Part shown: one piece after another, positions 24,162 to 32,769 of the stretch | Position numbering within the stretch: position 1 is the first letter of the stretch | How the letters are laid out: every line of letters starts with the position of its first letter | Assembly: GCA_022702935.2 (NCBI GenBank) | Contig: JAKIML020000079.1 | Location: 1 to 39,215, forward strand | DNA: 39,215 bases | Reading direction: 5' to 3' | Source: Bacillota bacterium | GTDB taxonomy: Bacteria > Bacillota > Clostridia > DSM-8532 | Position numbers and translations under genes: made by a program | The notes under the pieces: model-generated | Database searches by the model: none | What the model saw: only the letters and a program-made list of their open reading frames with translations | What the model was told of the DNA's origin: nothing

Positions 24162-25166
24162 TTGAAGCTTGAAATCGGAAAGATACCGAATGATTTACTG
24201 GAAAAACTTCTGGCTCATTACTCAAATCCTGTGCGTTCCGAGGTGTTAAGCCGTCCCATGGTAGGGGAGGACTGTGCAGTTCTGGATTTCTCCGAGGACC
24301 TCTGTGTGGTCACCACAGATCCTATTACAGGGAGCGACGACGAGATTGGTACTTTAGGTGTTCATATCGCATGTAACGATCTTGCCTCGGCAGGAGCAGA
24401 ACCGGTAGGTTTGCTGGTCACCTTATTAGCGCCGGTTGATACCGGTTTGGACACTTTGGATCACTTAATGAAGCAAATAAAGGATGCGGCCGCCAGTCTT
24501 CACACCGATATCGTAGGCGGACATACTGAAATCACCGATGCCGTCAATCGGATGGTTCTGTGCGTCACCGCTTTGGGCAGGGGAAAGCGTGATAAACTGG
24601 TTTCAACCAAGGGAGCCCAGCCGGGAGATTCAATCATTCTGACCAAATATGCTGCTGCAGAAGGCACAGCCATCCTGGCTTTCCTGTTTGAAGAGGAGCT
24701 GGCCCGAAAATTCGGACAGGATTTTGTAGAGCGCTCAAAGAGCTTGCTCAGCGCTATCAGTGTTGTCAAAGAGGGGCTTTTGGCCTCCGAATACGGCGTC
24801 AGCGCCATGCATGATGTTACCGAAGGCGGAGTTCTGGGAGCCTGTTGGGAAATGGCCAAAGCCAGCGGCTATGGCATTGAAATTGAAAAGCATAGAATTC
24901 CTATTTTAGAGGAAACCCGCAGAATATGTCATTTCCTATCCATTGATCCCTTAAAGCTCATTTCCAGTGGATGCATGCTTATTGCCACACCCCATGGAGA
25001 AGAGCTTATAAAGATACTTCACCAGAATGATATCAAGGCCTCAATCATCGGTCGGATCAGCTTTGGAAAGAATTGCATACTCAAAGATGGTGAGAACGCC
25101 ACAATTCTTTCCGCCCCCGAGACCGACGAATTATATAAAGCACGGGAACTGAAAGGAAGGTTATAA
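24162..25166 (+). CDS. AIR synthase-related / HypE-like protein
   Basis: A 334-residue protein of the PurM/HypE/ThiL/SelD fold. The ATP-binding N-domain (GEDCAVLDF, VVTTDPITGS, NDLASAGAEPVGLLVTLL, VGGHTEIT) and the C-domain (MHDVTEGGVLGACWEMA, SSGCMLIA) are typical. It lacks the C-terminal PRIC-type Cys that HypE uses for carbamoyl transfer, so it is not a canonical hydrogenase maturase. The start is TTG 24162, set by AAGGGGG 8 bases upstream. It overlaps pilD by one base, so it lies upstream of the pilus genes by position only. Confidence 0.8.
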   Translation: MKLEIGKIPNDLLEKLLAHYSNPVRSEVLSRPMVGEDCAVLDFSEDLCVVTTDPITGSDDEIGTLGVHIACNDLASAGAEPVGLLVTLLAPVDTGLDTLDHLMKQIKDAAASLHTDIVGGHTEITDAVNRMVLCVTALGRGKRDKLVSTKGAQPGDSIILTKYAAAEGTAILAFLFEEELARKFGQDFVERSKSLLSAISVVKEGLLASEYGVSAMHDVTEGGVLGACWEMAKASGYGIEIEKHRIPILEETRRICHFLSIDPLKLISSGCMLIATPHGEELIKILHQNDIKASIIGRISFGKNCILKDGENATILSAPETDELYKARELKGRL

Positions 25167-25960
25167 TGACATTCATTGCTATTGTCACCTTCATTCTTGG
25201 GTTATGTGTGGGCTCCTTTTTGAATGTATGCATCTACCGGATACCCCTTGAAAAATCCATTGTAAGCCCGCCGTCAAGCTGCCCTGGCTGCGGGAACAGG
25301 CTTAAGGCTATTGATATGATTCCCGTGCTCAGTTACATATTATTAAAAGGCAAATGCAGAAACTGCAAGGCGCCCATATCCATTCAGTATCCGTTAGTGG
25401 AACTCGTTACAGGTATAGTATGGCTTGTCACCTTTTTACGCTATGGTCTTTCCATTGAAACCCTGATGCTGATTTTTCTCTTTACCATACTCATACCTGT
25501 TTTTCTTATTGATCTGGTCCATATGATTATTCCCAATGGTTTGGTTATTACAGGGCTGATCGGCGGGGCTGTCTTCTATTTGTATCATTTGTTTATAAAA
25601 CCCATCAGTCTCTATGACTCATCCCATTGGTCCACACCGCTTATCGGCATGGTATCCTCCTCAGGCATTCTCTTTCTGGTTGCCCTCTTAAGCTTTGTTA
25701 TCTACAAAAATGATGGCGGCATGGGCATGGGGGATGTGAAGATCTTCCTTCCCATAGGTCTCATCCTGGGGTGGAAATTGTCGCTTTTAACACTCTTTGC
25801 ATCAATCATGTTCGGCGGCATTACAAGTATCGTTTTACTCATCCTTCGCATCAAGGATCGCAAAAGTGCTATTCCTTTCGGCCCCTTCATCGTACTGGCC
25901 ACCTTTGTCTGTGGTATGTTCGGCTATAACATTCTAAATTGGTATCTTGGAATGCTATAA
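25166..25960 (+). CDS. pilD: Prepilin peptidase / N-methyltransferase PilD
   Basis: A membrane aspartyl protease that removes prepilin leaders and methylates the new N-terminus. The 264-residue protein has the cytoplasmic zinc loop with two CxxC pairs (CPGC and CRNC), several hydrophobic segments, and the two catalytic Asp motifs, DLVHMIIPN and GMGMGDVKI. Both domains are therefore present. Four prepilin substrates are encoded downstream. The ATG overlaps the preceding stop (TAATG), and an alternative-hairpin region follows its own stop. Confidence 0.94.
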   Translation: MTFIAIVTFILGLCVGSFLNVCIYRIPLEKSIVSPPSSCPGCGNRLKAIDMIPVLSYILLKGKCRNCKAPISIQYPLVELVTGIVWLVTFLRYGLSIETLMLIFLFTILIPVFLIDLVHMIIPNGLVITGLIGGAVFYLYHLFIKPISLYDSSHWSTPLIGMVSSSGILFLVALLSFVIYKNDGGMGMGDVKIFLPIGLILGWKLSLLTLFASIMFGGITSIVLLILRIKDRKSAIPFGPFIVLATFVCGMFGYNILNWYLGML

Positions 25961-25964
25961 TAAC

Positions 25965-26006
25965 CCCTAAAACATTGGAATATTTTAGGGAAATGTTTGG
26001 GTTTTT
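25965..26006 (+). terminator. Terminator after pilD with an alternative competing hairpin
   Basis: Two stems share the same 5' arm. Stem A pairs CCCTAAAA (25965-25972) with TTTTAGGG (25983-25990). Stem B pairs AAACATT (25970-25976) with AATGTTT (25992-25998) plus CCC with GGG, and runs into TTTTT (26002-26006). B is the terminator; A would exclude it. This resembles an attenuator, or is simply a two-state terminator. Confidence 0.55.
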
Positions 26007-26008
26007 CC

Positions 26009-26037
26009 TTGTCAATAATTTTAAATTCATGTACAAT
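26009..26037 (+). promoter_or_regulatory. Sigma-A promoter of the pilus operon
   Basis: TTGTCA (26009-26014), 17 bases, TACAAT (26032-26037). The expected leader is about 120 bases and contains a 5-bp hairpin (ATACA/TGTAT, 26087-26100) inside an AGAAG/CTTCT frame. I see no known riboswitch. Confidence 0.65.
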
Positions 26038-26164
26038 TTTTGATATGCGCGCCCCGTTATTTTAGTTAATCTGTCAATTTAGAAGCATACACCTTTGTAT
26101 CATTGCATTAAACTTCTGGTTTTTATTAGTTGTTTTTTATGTTTTTTGTGAAGGGGATAAAAGT

Positions 26165-26647
26165 ATGTCAAATCGGTCGGAGCAAACCTCTGCTTTCAAG
26201 AAATTTCTACAGGAAAACAAATCCTTGACCTTCATGCTTCCTGTATTGGCAATACTCATCGTGGTGCTGATTATTGTTTACTCAGGGGGGGGCAAGGACA
26301 ATGCGGCAGCTCCTGCATCATCCGAGATCACCGAACCATCAACAGTTGTGCCTGATGACAGCTCTTTAGTATCTCAACCTCAAGTAGATGTACTTCCTCA
26401 AATTATTCGTTCAGCCACCGACGGCGCGGTGGAAGTCATTAAGGATCCGTTCGAAACCCCCATTAAACTAACAGGGATCATCCATTCTTCAATGCGCTCT
26501 ACCGCCATTATTGAGTCGAACGGTATATCCTATATTGTCAAGGAAGAAGACTTTTTGGGTGACAGCACATGGAGCGTGTCACTTATTGAAAAGGATTCTG
26601 TCACGCTCGTATCGGGCGATAAAACTATGACATTGACTCTGGATTGA
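26165..26647 (+). CDS. PilP-like alignment-complex protein
   Basis: A 160-residue protein with a short cytoplasmic head, one membrane span (about 22-42), an acidic Ser/Pro linker (45-85) and a small C-terminal beta domain. The last part follows the PilP/GspC homology-region plan: DPFETPIKLTGIIHS, a strand with AIIESNGISYIV, an acidic turn (EEDFLGD) and VSLIEKDSVTLVSG. In Gram-negative pili PilP is a lipoprotein linking PilN/O to the secretin; here the anchor is a membrane helix instead. AAGGGG precedes ATG by 8 bases. First gene of the operon. The call is by pattern, not by strong identity. Confidence 0.6.
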   Translation: MSNRSEQTSAFKKFLQENKSLTFMLPVLAILIVVLIIVYSGGGKDNAAAPASSEITEPSTVVPDDSSLVSQPQVDVLPQIIRSATDGAVEVIKDPFETPIKLTGIIHSSMRSTAIIESNGISYIVKEEDFLGDSTWSVSLIEKDSVTLVSGDKTMTLTLD

Positions 26648-26682
26648 TGAATATTCTCCCTGCGGCCTTAGGAGGTTGAATT

Positions 26683-28110
26683 ATGTTAAGAAGCGTTAAG
26701 ACTAAGAAAGTACTTATCCTCTTTCTCGCTCTGGTATTGTCCTTATCAAGTGTCATCGCTATCCCGGCCCATGCTGAAACAGCATCCGATACATCCACGC
26801 AGGCCAATGAAAGCAGTGATAAAATATCCATGGATGTTCGCAATGCAGACATTCGCGATGTGCTGTCGGCCATCGCCATTACCATGGGCAACAACATCAT
26901 CTATATTGAAGCGCCTATGATGGTGGACTTTTCGGTTCAGAATGTTGCACCCTCCGATGCGCTGAGCTTATTGCTGAGAACCTATGGCATGGATTACATA
27001 AAGCTGGACTCAACCCTCATTATTGGCCTTCCTGAAAAGCTGACAACCAACTTTGCCAATAACCTTTCCTTAACCAAGATTTCTCTGAAGTACATCCAAT
27101 CCGATGTGCTGTCGGTTATGATAGACTCCCTCGGCATTGATGTTAAAAAGATCTTTTTAGATACAAACCGGCAAACCATCTGGGTCCAGGGCTTACCCAC
27201 CGCACTGGCAAAGGTCCGCGAACTGGTCAATATGCTTGACAGATCGGAGAATGCTTCAGCAGAACAGAATACTTCCAACTACTTATTAACTTCCATTACC
27301 TTGAACTATATCACGGCAGAGCAGATGAACAATGTGCTGCAATCCATGGGACTTTTCAGGGGCATTATCATGGATGGCAACCCCAAGACACTCTGGGTCT
27401 ATGCCGATAAGAACACCCTGAATACCATTAATCAGATTAAGGAAAAGATTGACGTGGCCGCCAATGCAGAAAGTGGCACCATTCTTCTGAAAGCCAAGAA
27501 GATGAACTTCCTGACGGCCAATGAGGTTATCCCCATCCTGATGCAGTTGGGTATTGATGTAAATCCCATCACCTTCCCGCGCAAGAGTATGACTGTTTGG
27601 CTCAATGGTTCGGAAGCCGCAGTGAATCTGGCTTCTTCCGTCATAGATACTTTTGATATCAAGGATCATATTAACGACAATGTTTTCTATGTCCATAAAC
27701 TGGTACATATTACGGCCAAGGAGGCCCAGAGCCGTCTGGAGCAGCTTAACCTCGCAGGTGTTACAACCTATACCTTTGCCTTCCCAGAGTTCACAAAGAG
27801 TCTTATCGTTTTTTGCCCATCGGATTATAAGCTCTTTGTGATGAGCCATCTCAATAATCTGGATATTTCTGGTGAGAAGATTAAAGTTCCCATTGACTAC
27901 TCCGATGTGGCAACGGGTATGTCCAGACTGCAACAAAGAAGAGATCTGTTAGCCAATCTCACCGGTGTTACCACAGCAGCCTTCACTATCAGCACTAACG
28001 TGGCCAGGGATGATGGATTCCACTATATTATGTATCTTGAGGAGACACCCGATGTCATCCAAAGAGTGAAGGACATGATTAAGTACATTGACAGTCCCTT
28101 AGGTGACTAA
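26683..28110 (+). CDS. Secretin N-domain ring protein without beta-barrel (PilQ-like)
   Basis: A 475-residue exported protein. The signal peptide ends at AHA (29-31). Residues 45-115 form an STN/N0-like domain (ISMDVRNADIRDVLSAIAI, then FSVQNVAPSDALSLLL). Four N1-like repeats of about 60 residues follow, starting near 128, 203, 266 and 336, each with a 'leu-x-tyr/his-ile-x-alpha-helix' start, a hydrophobic strand (TIWVQG, TLWVYA, MTVWLNG, SLIVFCP) and a helix ending Asp-x-x. A fifth, weaker unit ends the protein. The secretin pore domain is missing. AGGAGG stands 7 bases before the ATG. It lies between the PilP-like gene and pilT. Confidence 0.7.
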   Translation: MLRSVKTKKVLILFLALVLSLSSVIAIPAHAETASDTSTQANESSDKISMDVRNADIRDVLSAIAITMGNNIIYIEAPMMVDFSVQNVAPSDALSLLLRTYGMDYIKLDSTLIIGLPEKLTTNFANNLSLTKISLKYIQSDVLSVMIDSLGIDVKKIFLDTNRQTIWVQGLPTALAKVRELVNMLDRSENASAEQNTSNYLLTSITLNYITAEQMNNVLQSMGLFRGIIMDGNPKTLWVYADKNTLNTINQIKEKIDVAANAESGTILLKAKKMNFLTANEVIPILMQLGIDVNPITFPRKSMTVWLNGSEAAVNLASSVIDTFDIKDHINDNVFYVHKLVHITAKEAQSRLEQLNLAGVTTYTFAFPEFTKSLIVFCPSDYKLFVMSHLNNLDISGEKIKVPIDYSDVATGMSRLQQRRDLLANLTGVTTAAFTISTNVARDDGFHYIMYLEETPDVIQRVKDMIKYIDSPLGD

Positions 28111-28156
28111 TCCTGGATTTTTTCTTTGAGCTTTTGATTTGTGGAGGAGTTCGTTC

Positions 28157-29257
28157 ATGCGATTCACCGAATCACCATCAACATATCCGTTAACGATTGA
28201 TCAATTATTGACCCAATGTGCTGAACGAAAAGGTTCGGATCTGCACCTGGTTGTGGGAATGCCTCCTTGTATCCGAATCAATGGGGACTTAGTCCCGTTG
28301 GAGGCGCCTACCTTAAAACAGGGCGACCTCGACGGCATGATTCTACCCATGCTGAAGGACTATCAGAGAGAAAAACTGGAAGAGGATTGGGAACTGGACT
28401 TTTCCTATGCACTTCCGGGCTGTGCCAGATTCCGCGGAAACATTATGGTTCAACGCGGCACGTTGGCAGCAGTATTCAGAGCCGTTCCCTTTATCATTCC
28501 CAAGTTTGATCAATTAGGTCTCCCTCAGGATATTCGCAGACTTTGCGATCTCCCTCGCGGACTGGTTCTGGTGACAGGACCTACGGGCAGTGGTAAATCC
28601 ACGACCTTGGCCGCTATGATTGATCTTGTAAATGAAACACGGGCCTGCAATATTGTTACGGTAGAGGATCCTATTGAGTTTTTGCATAAGCATAAAAAGT
28701 CCACCATACGGCAAAGAGAAATCGGCACCGATACCCATAGCTTTGCCTCGGCGCTGCGGCATGTGCTTCGCGCCGACCCCGACATTATCATGATAGGTGA
28801 GATGCGTGATCAGGAAAGCATCAGCATCGCATTGACCGCTGCTGAAACCGGCCACTTGGTCCTGTCAACCCTTCATACGCAAACGGCGCCATTGACCATC
28901 TCCAGAATTATCGACTCCTTCAGTGATGATAAAAGGCTGCAGGTACGTCAGCAGTTGGCAAACTCCTTAAAAGCCGTCATTTCCCAGCAGCTTGTACCCA
29001 CCAAGGATGGCTCAGGCAGAATGGCCGCCATTGAGTATATGATTGATACGCCTGCCATTCGGAGCTTGATTCGTGATGGCAAGGAGCATCAGCTCTATTC
29101 AGCCATCCAGACCGGTCAGGCACAGGGAATGCAAACCATGGACCAGGCGCTGATTAAGCTCTATAATCGTGGTGCCATCAGCAGAGAAACCGTACTGGAG
29201 TATTGCATTGACCGCGTTGAAGTTGAAAGACTCATGAACAATAGCTTCATTTTCTGA
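28157..29257 (+). CDS. pilT: Type IV pilus retraction ATPase PilT (copy 1)
   Basis: A 366-residue hexameric ATPase that depolymerises the pilus. Motifs are full: N-terminal GSDLHLVVGMPPCIRINGDL, Walker A GPTGSGKST, the Asp box VEDPIEF, Walker B DIIMIGEMRD, and the His box SALTAAETGHLVLSTLHT type (here IALTAAETGHLVLSTLHT). GGAGGAG lies 7 bases before ATG 28157, so the earlier in-frame TTG is not the start. It lacks the zinc finger seen in PilB. It is in the main operon. Confidence 0.94.
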   Translation: MRFTESPSTYPLTIDQLLTQCAERKGSDLHLVVGMPPCIRINGDLVPLEAPTLKQGDLDGMILPMLKDYQREKLEEDWELDFSYALPGCARFRGNIMVQRGTLAAVFRAVPFIIPKFDQLGLPQDIRRLCDLPRGLVLVTGPTGSGKSTTLAAMIDLVNETRACNIVTVEDPIEFLHKHKKSTIRQREIGTDTHSFASALRHVLRADPDIIMIGEMRDQESISIALTAAETGHLVLSTLHTQTAPLTISRIIDSFSDDKRLQVRQQLANSLKAVISQQLVPTKDGSGRMAAIEYMIDTPAIRSLIRDGKEHQLYSAIQTGQAQGMQTMDQALIKLYNRGAISRETVLEYCIDRVEVERLMNNSFIF

Positions 29258-29268
29258 GAGGGTAAAGC

Positions 29269-30480
29269 ATGATGTTATCCTTTAATTATGAATGTTTAAA
29301 CAAGCAAGGACAATTGGTGACAGGTCAGTTGGAATCTGAGAGCGTGGCACAGGCTGTCGAGAAGCTCAGAAGCATGGGCCTGTCTATTGTTGACTTAAAA
29401 GAGCGAAAACAAAAAAGCAAGAGCGCCTTCTTCAGCATGGAGAAGAAGGTGACCATCGGGGATCTTTCCCTCTTCAGCCGGCAATTGGCATCCATGATTG
29501 GAGCTGGTATACCCGTAACCCGAGCCATCTCCACATTGAGCCGACAGGCCGTAAACTCGACCTTCAGGTCAGCCCTTGAAACCATTGCACGTAACGTAGA
29601 GGGGGGTATGAGCCTTACCGATGCCTTCAGTGCATATCCTAAAATCTTTTCCGGGTTGTATATCTCCATGATAAAGGCCGGCGAAGTAGGCGGTATGCTG
29701 GAGAACTCGCTGCTCAGGCTGTCCGACCAGCTCCAAAAGGAAAAAACCCTTAATGATGAGGTTAAGTCGGCTTTATCCTACCCCAAGTATATCAGCATAT
29801 TTGCCGTAGTGATTTTTATTGGCATGCTGGGGTTTCTGGTACCCGTCTTTAAGGCCATCATTCCTAAAAATGCTGAAATACCGGGCTTAACCCAGTTTAT
29901 TTTTAACGTTTCAGATTCCATACGTTCACATTATTATATTTGGATAGCCGCCATCGCTGTCATTGTTACAGGCACAGTTCTGTTTTTGAAAAGCAAAACC
30001 GGTCATGAGCTTTGGGAGAATCACAAGCTCACCATGCCGATTTTCGGAAGATTGATCCTGAAAACTGTTGTGGCTCGTTTCACCAGAACTCTTTCAACGC
30101 TTCTTGAAGGCGGTATACCCGTAGTCCAGGCCTTGGAAAGTGCGGGGCCCACCTCGGGCAGTGATGTGGTTGCAAACACGGTTAAGATGGCCACGAAACG
30201 AATCGAAGAAGGAAAGAGCATTGCATCCACCTTTGAGGAAAGCGGCGTATTTCCTCCCATGGTCACCCATATGATTGCCGTTGGTGAAGAGTCGGGTTCC
30301 TTACCCGAACTGCTTAGTAAAGTAGCTGAATTCTACGAGCAGGAGGTTGCGGCTGAGACAAGAGGACTACAAGCCTTAATCCAGCCAGTGGCTTTGGTTC
30401 TTATTGGTATTTTGATAGGCGGCATGCTCATCTCCCTGTACCTGCCCATATTCAGCTCGATTACATCAACCGGAGGTTAA
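29269..30480 (+). CDS. pilC: Type IV pilus platform protein PilC
   Basis: The inner-membrane platform that couples the ATPases to pilin movement. The 403-residue protein has two T2SS-F cytoplasmic helical domains (about 70-190 and 272-395; the pattern FSRQLASMIGAGIPVTRAI is repeated as FTRTLSTLLEGGIPVVQAL) and three membrane helices near 170-190, 222-242 and 375-397. An adjacent second ATG at 29272 leaves the exact start uncertain by one residue. The gene is followed at once by the sigma factor. Confidence 0.93.
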   Translation: MMLSFNYECLNKQGQLVTGQLESESVAQAVEKLRSMGLSIVDLKERKQKSKSAFFSMEKKVTIGDLSLFSRQLASMIGAGIPVTRAISTLSRQAVNSTFRSALETIARNVEGGMSLTDAFSAYPKIFSGLYISMIKAGEVGGMLENSLLRLSDQLQKEKTLNDEVKSALSYPKYISIFAVVIFIGMLGFLVPVFKAIIPKNAEIPGLTQFIFNVSDSIRSHYYIWIAAIAVIVTGTVLFLKSKTGHELWENHKLTMPIFGRLILKTVVARFTRTLSTLLEGGIPVVQALESAGPTSGSDVVANTVKMATKRIEEGKSIASTFEESGVFPPMVTHMIAVGEESGSLPELLSKVAEFYEQEVAAETRGLQALIQPVALVLIGILIGGMLISLYLPIFSSITSTGG

Positions 30481-30481
30481 G

Positions 30482-31183
30482 ATGGGGAAGAAGGATTTCA
30501 ATATCAATGACTGCTATAATGACTATATCCGAAATCCCAGTAACGATAGCTTATCAGAGCTAATGAAAGCATCTACCGCTTTAATTCACTATTTTGCTCA
30601 GTATTTTTGCGGCAGTTACTATGATACCGATGTGATTCAGGTGGGGTATGAGGGGGTCCTCAAGGCCATAAAGAATTATGACAATGGCTTCGGAACCTGT
30701 TTTTCAACATATGCAGGCCATTGCATTATGGGTGAGATCCGTCATTATATTCGAAAAGAAATGCGTTTTTACAGACCACCGTTCTTAGTGAATCTTCAGC
30801 AAAAGGCTGACGCATTTACCGAGGCCTTCTATTTGCATGAAGGGGACATCCCCTCAAAGAGCCGTTTAGCAAAAGCGCTTAATATCAAAGAAGAGGGTGT
30901 GGATGAAGTACTTCGTGCAGGCCTGGTATCCCTGGATGAACTAGATCTTAATAAGATCAGCAGCCAGCACTATGAAAGCTTTAAGCTCCCTATCGAAGAC
31001 CAAATTGTTCTTTATGAAGGAATACGCAAGCTTTCAAAAATAAAGCAGCAGGTAATTTACAGTCTCTTTTTTCATAATCGCTCCCAGCAGCAGACAGCCG
31101 ACTCCTTAGGAATCAACCAGCGGAAGGTATCGCGCTTGTTGAAAAGCAGTCTCATTGACCTAAAGGAAATTCTCGCAGAATAG
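30482..31183 (+). CDS. Sigma-70-family RNA polymerase sigma factor inside the pilus operon
   Basis: A 233-residue alternative sigma factor. Region 2 (about 45-100) has DVIQVGYEGVLKAIKNYD and FSTYAGHCIMGEIRHYIRKE, the pattern of SigB/F/G-type group 3 factors. Region 3 (about 105-155) is followed by region 4 with the helix-turn-helix RSQQQTADSLGINQRKVSRL (about 199-218). It does not have the short ECF layout, because region 3 is retained. GGAGG precedes ATG by 5 bases, and the gene is one base from the pilC stop, so it is cotranscribed with the pilus. No anti-sigma gene is adjacent. Confidence 0.85.
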   Translation: MGKKDFNINDCYNDYIRNPSNDSLSELMKASTALIHYFAQYFCGSYYDTDVIQVGYEGVLKAIKNYDNGFGTCFSTYAGHCIMGEIRHYIRKEMRFYRPPFLVNLQQKADAFTEAFYLHEGDIPSKSRLAKALNIKEEGVDEVLRAGLVSLDELDLNKISSQHYESFKLPIEDQIVLYEGIRKLSKIKQQVIYSLFFHNRSQQQTADSLGINQRKVSRLLKSSLIDLKEILAE

Positions 31184-31206
31184 TTCATGAAGCAGGGGTT
31201 GAATCT

Positions 31207-32178
31207 ATGAGTATTTGGAACAAAAGCATGATAGGACTTGAGTTGGATTCAGAGGAGATTCGTGCAGTCGAGATTACAGGTTCGCGTAAGAAACCAAGTG
31301 TTGTGGCCTGGGGAAGTGTCAGGATACCTGAGGGCACCGTCAAGGATGGTAAGGTTCTGAATCCAAAGCTCTTATTCAGCCACTTTGAGAAGCTGATGAA
31401 TGAAAATGGGTTTAAAGGCAAAGAGATCATGCTGGGGGTAAATAACCAGGATCTTCTGGTTCGTCTCGCAACCTTTCCTAAGATACCGGCTGACAAGATA
31501 AGCAATATGATTCGCTTTCAGGCACAGGATCATATTCCTGTGCCCATGGAAGAGCTTGAACTGGATTATGTTCTGCTGGATGAAAAAAAGAATATGGATG
31601 GGGAGTTCATTAATGTTCTTTTGGTAGGTGCCAGAAAGAGAATGCTGAATGATTTCCTTGAAGTGTTTGCAGGCTCAAAATATGTTATCAAGGAAATTGA
31701 CTCTACCATGCTGGCTTTGGGTAGAGCGGCGCTCATTGAAAGCCATTACGGAACCTTTGTGTTGGTTTGTTTTAACCGTGACATTGCCAATATCCTTATC
31801 TTTAAAGAAGGCTATTTACGAATGGCCCGTTCTATTGCCATAAAGCAGGCACCAGCATGGATTTCCTCTGAGGATGCTTTAAATCAGGGACTTGAGGCAA
31901 CGGTCATTGCAGATATTCTATACAACGAGATAAGATCCTCGGTCACCTATTATACCATGCAAAGCGGTGAGAATATCGAAGGCATGTATGTGCTTGGTCA
32001 TGGCGATATTCAGGAGAAGGTGGCACAGCGATTAAGTGAAACCATTGGCGCCAGGGTGGTTGCCATGAAACCCTATTCCTCAATATCGGTTAGGGGCGGA
32101 AAGAAACCACTTCAAGCCTTTAATTCCAGTGAGTATGTTGCCAGTATCAGTTTAGCCATAAGAGGATTGGGGGAATAA
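31207..32178 (+). CDS. pilM: Pilus assembly protein PilM
   Basis: An actin/FtsA-like cytoplasmic ATPase that binds the N-terminal tail of PilN. The 323-residue protein begins with a phosphate-1-like MIGLELDSEEIRAVEI, and has SNMIRFQAQDHIPVPMEEL, a typical PilM segment, with the FtsA-like VLVCFNRDIANILIF and GMYVLGHGD later. AGGGG precedes the ATG. It is the first gene of a pilMNO block with spacing of 0-3 bases. Confidence 0.93.
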   Translation: MSIWNKSMIGLELDSEEIRAVEITGSRKKPSVVAWGSVRIPEGTVKDGKVLNPKLLFSHFEKLMNENGFKGKEIMLGVNNQDLLVRLATFPKIPADKISNMIRFQAQDHIPVPMEELELDYVLLDEKKNMDGEFINVLLVGARKRMLNDFLEVFAGSKYVIKEIDSTMLALGRAALIESHYGTFVLVCFNRDIANILIFKEGYLRMARSIAIKQAPAWISSEDALNQGLEATVIADILYNEIRSSVTYYTMQSGENIEGMYVLGHGDIQEKVAQRLSETIGARVVAMKPYSSISVRGGKKPLQAFNSSEYVASISLAIRGLGE

Positions 32179-32181
32179 AGT

Positions 32182-32769
32182 ATGAGCATGTATAGTGTCA
32201 GCCTGCTTCCTTCTGAATATAGAGCCATCCATCAAAACGTAAAAAAGAAGGACATCCGTCTTTTAATTGCTATGGGTATAATGAGTATACTCACTGTGGC
32301 TTATCTCGTTCTGACATTTACCATGTTAAACTTGGATAAGGAATACCAGGCCCTTCAGGATGAGAATGTGGATTTGCTCATTGAAATCGAGCAGCTTAAG
32401 GGTTTGGAACAGCTAAATTATCAAATGGAATCTCTTTTGGCAAAGGCAGTTGCTGCAAAAGGATCAGTTCCGCAGTGGGATGAGATTCTGGTGCAAATCG
32501 GCAATTCTGTTCCAGAAACAGTGGGATTGGAGTCCGTCGATATTCAGCAAATTGAATCCATACATAAATGTGTAATCGAAGGAAAAGCCACGGATCACAC
32601 GGCTGTTTCACAATGGCTTAAAGCCCTGGAAGGCATCGAGGGCATAGAAGATATCAAGTGCTCGTTTTCGGCTGTTGATGATCAGGATACTGGCTCGGCC
32701 AGTAAATTTAAAATCTCCTTTACCTTGCTAAAGGGTCCGGGCTATAAACTCCCCCTGGAGGTGAAATAA
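32182..32769 (+). CDS. pilN: Pilus assembly protein PilN
   Basis: A bitopic membrane protein of 195 residues. A short cytoplasmic tail carries the PilM-binding motif VSLLPSEYR (the 'INLLP' type), followed by a membrane span (about 27-48), a coiled coil (50-85), and a ferredoxin-like periplasmic-type domain. It partners with PilO and, in this locus, a PilP-like protein. GGGGGA lies before the ATG. Confidence 0.88.
   Translation: MSMYSVSLLPSEYRAIHQNVKKKDIRLLIAMGIMSILTVAYLVLTFTMLNLDKEYQALQDENVDLLIEIEQLKGLEQLNYQMESLLAKAVAAKGSVPQWDEILVQIGNSVPETVGLESVDIQQIESIHKCVIEGKATDHTAVSQWLKALEGIEGIEDIKCSFSAVDDQDTGSASKFKISFTLLKGPGYKLPLEVK

Noticed and set aside
27286-27936. Minus-strand frame of 216 codons
   Set aside because: It is a shadow of the ring-protein gene, which has a signal peptide, Shine-Dalgarno and repeated domains.
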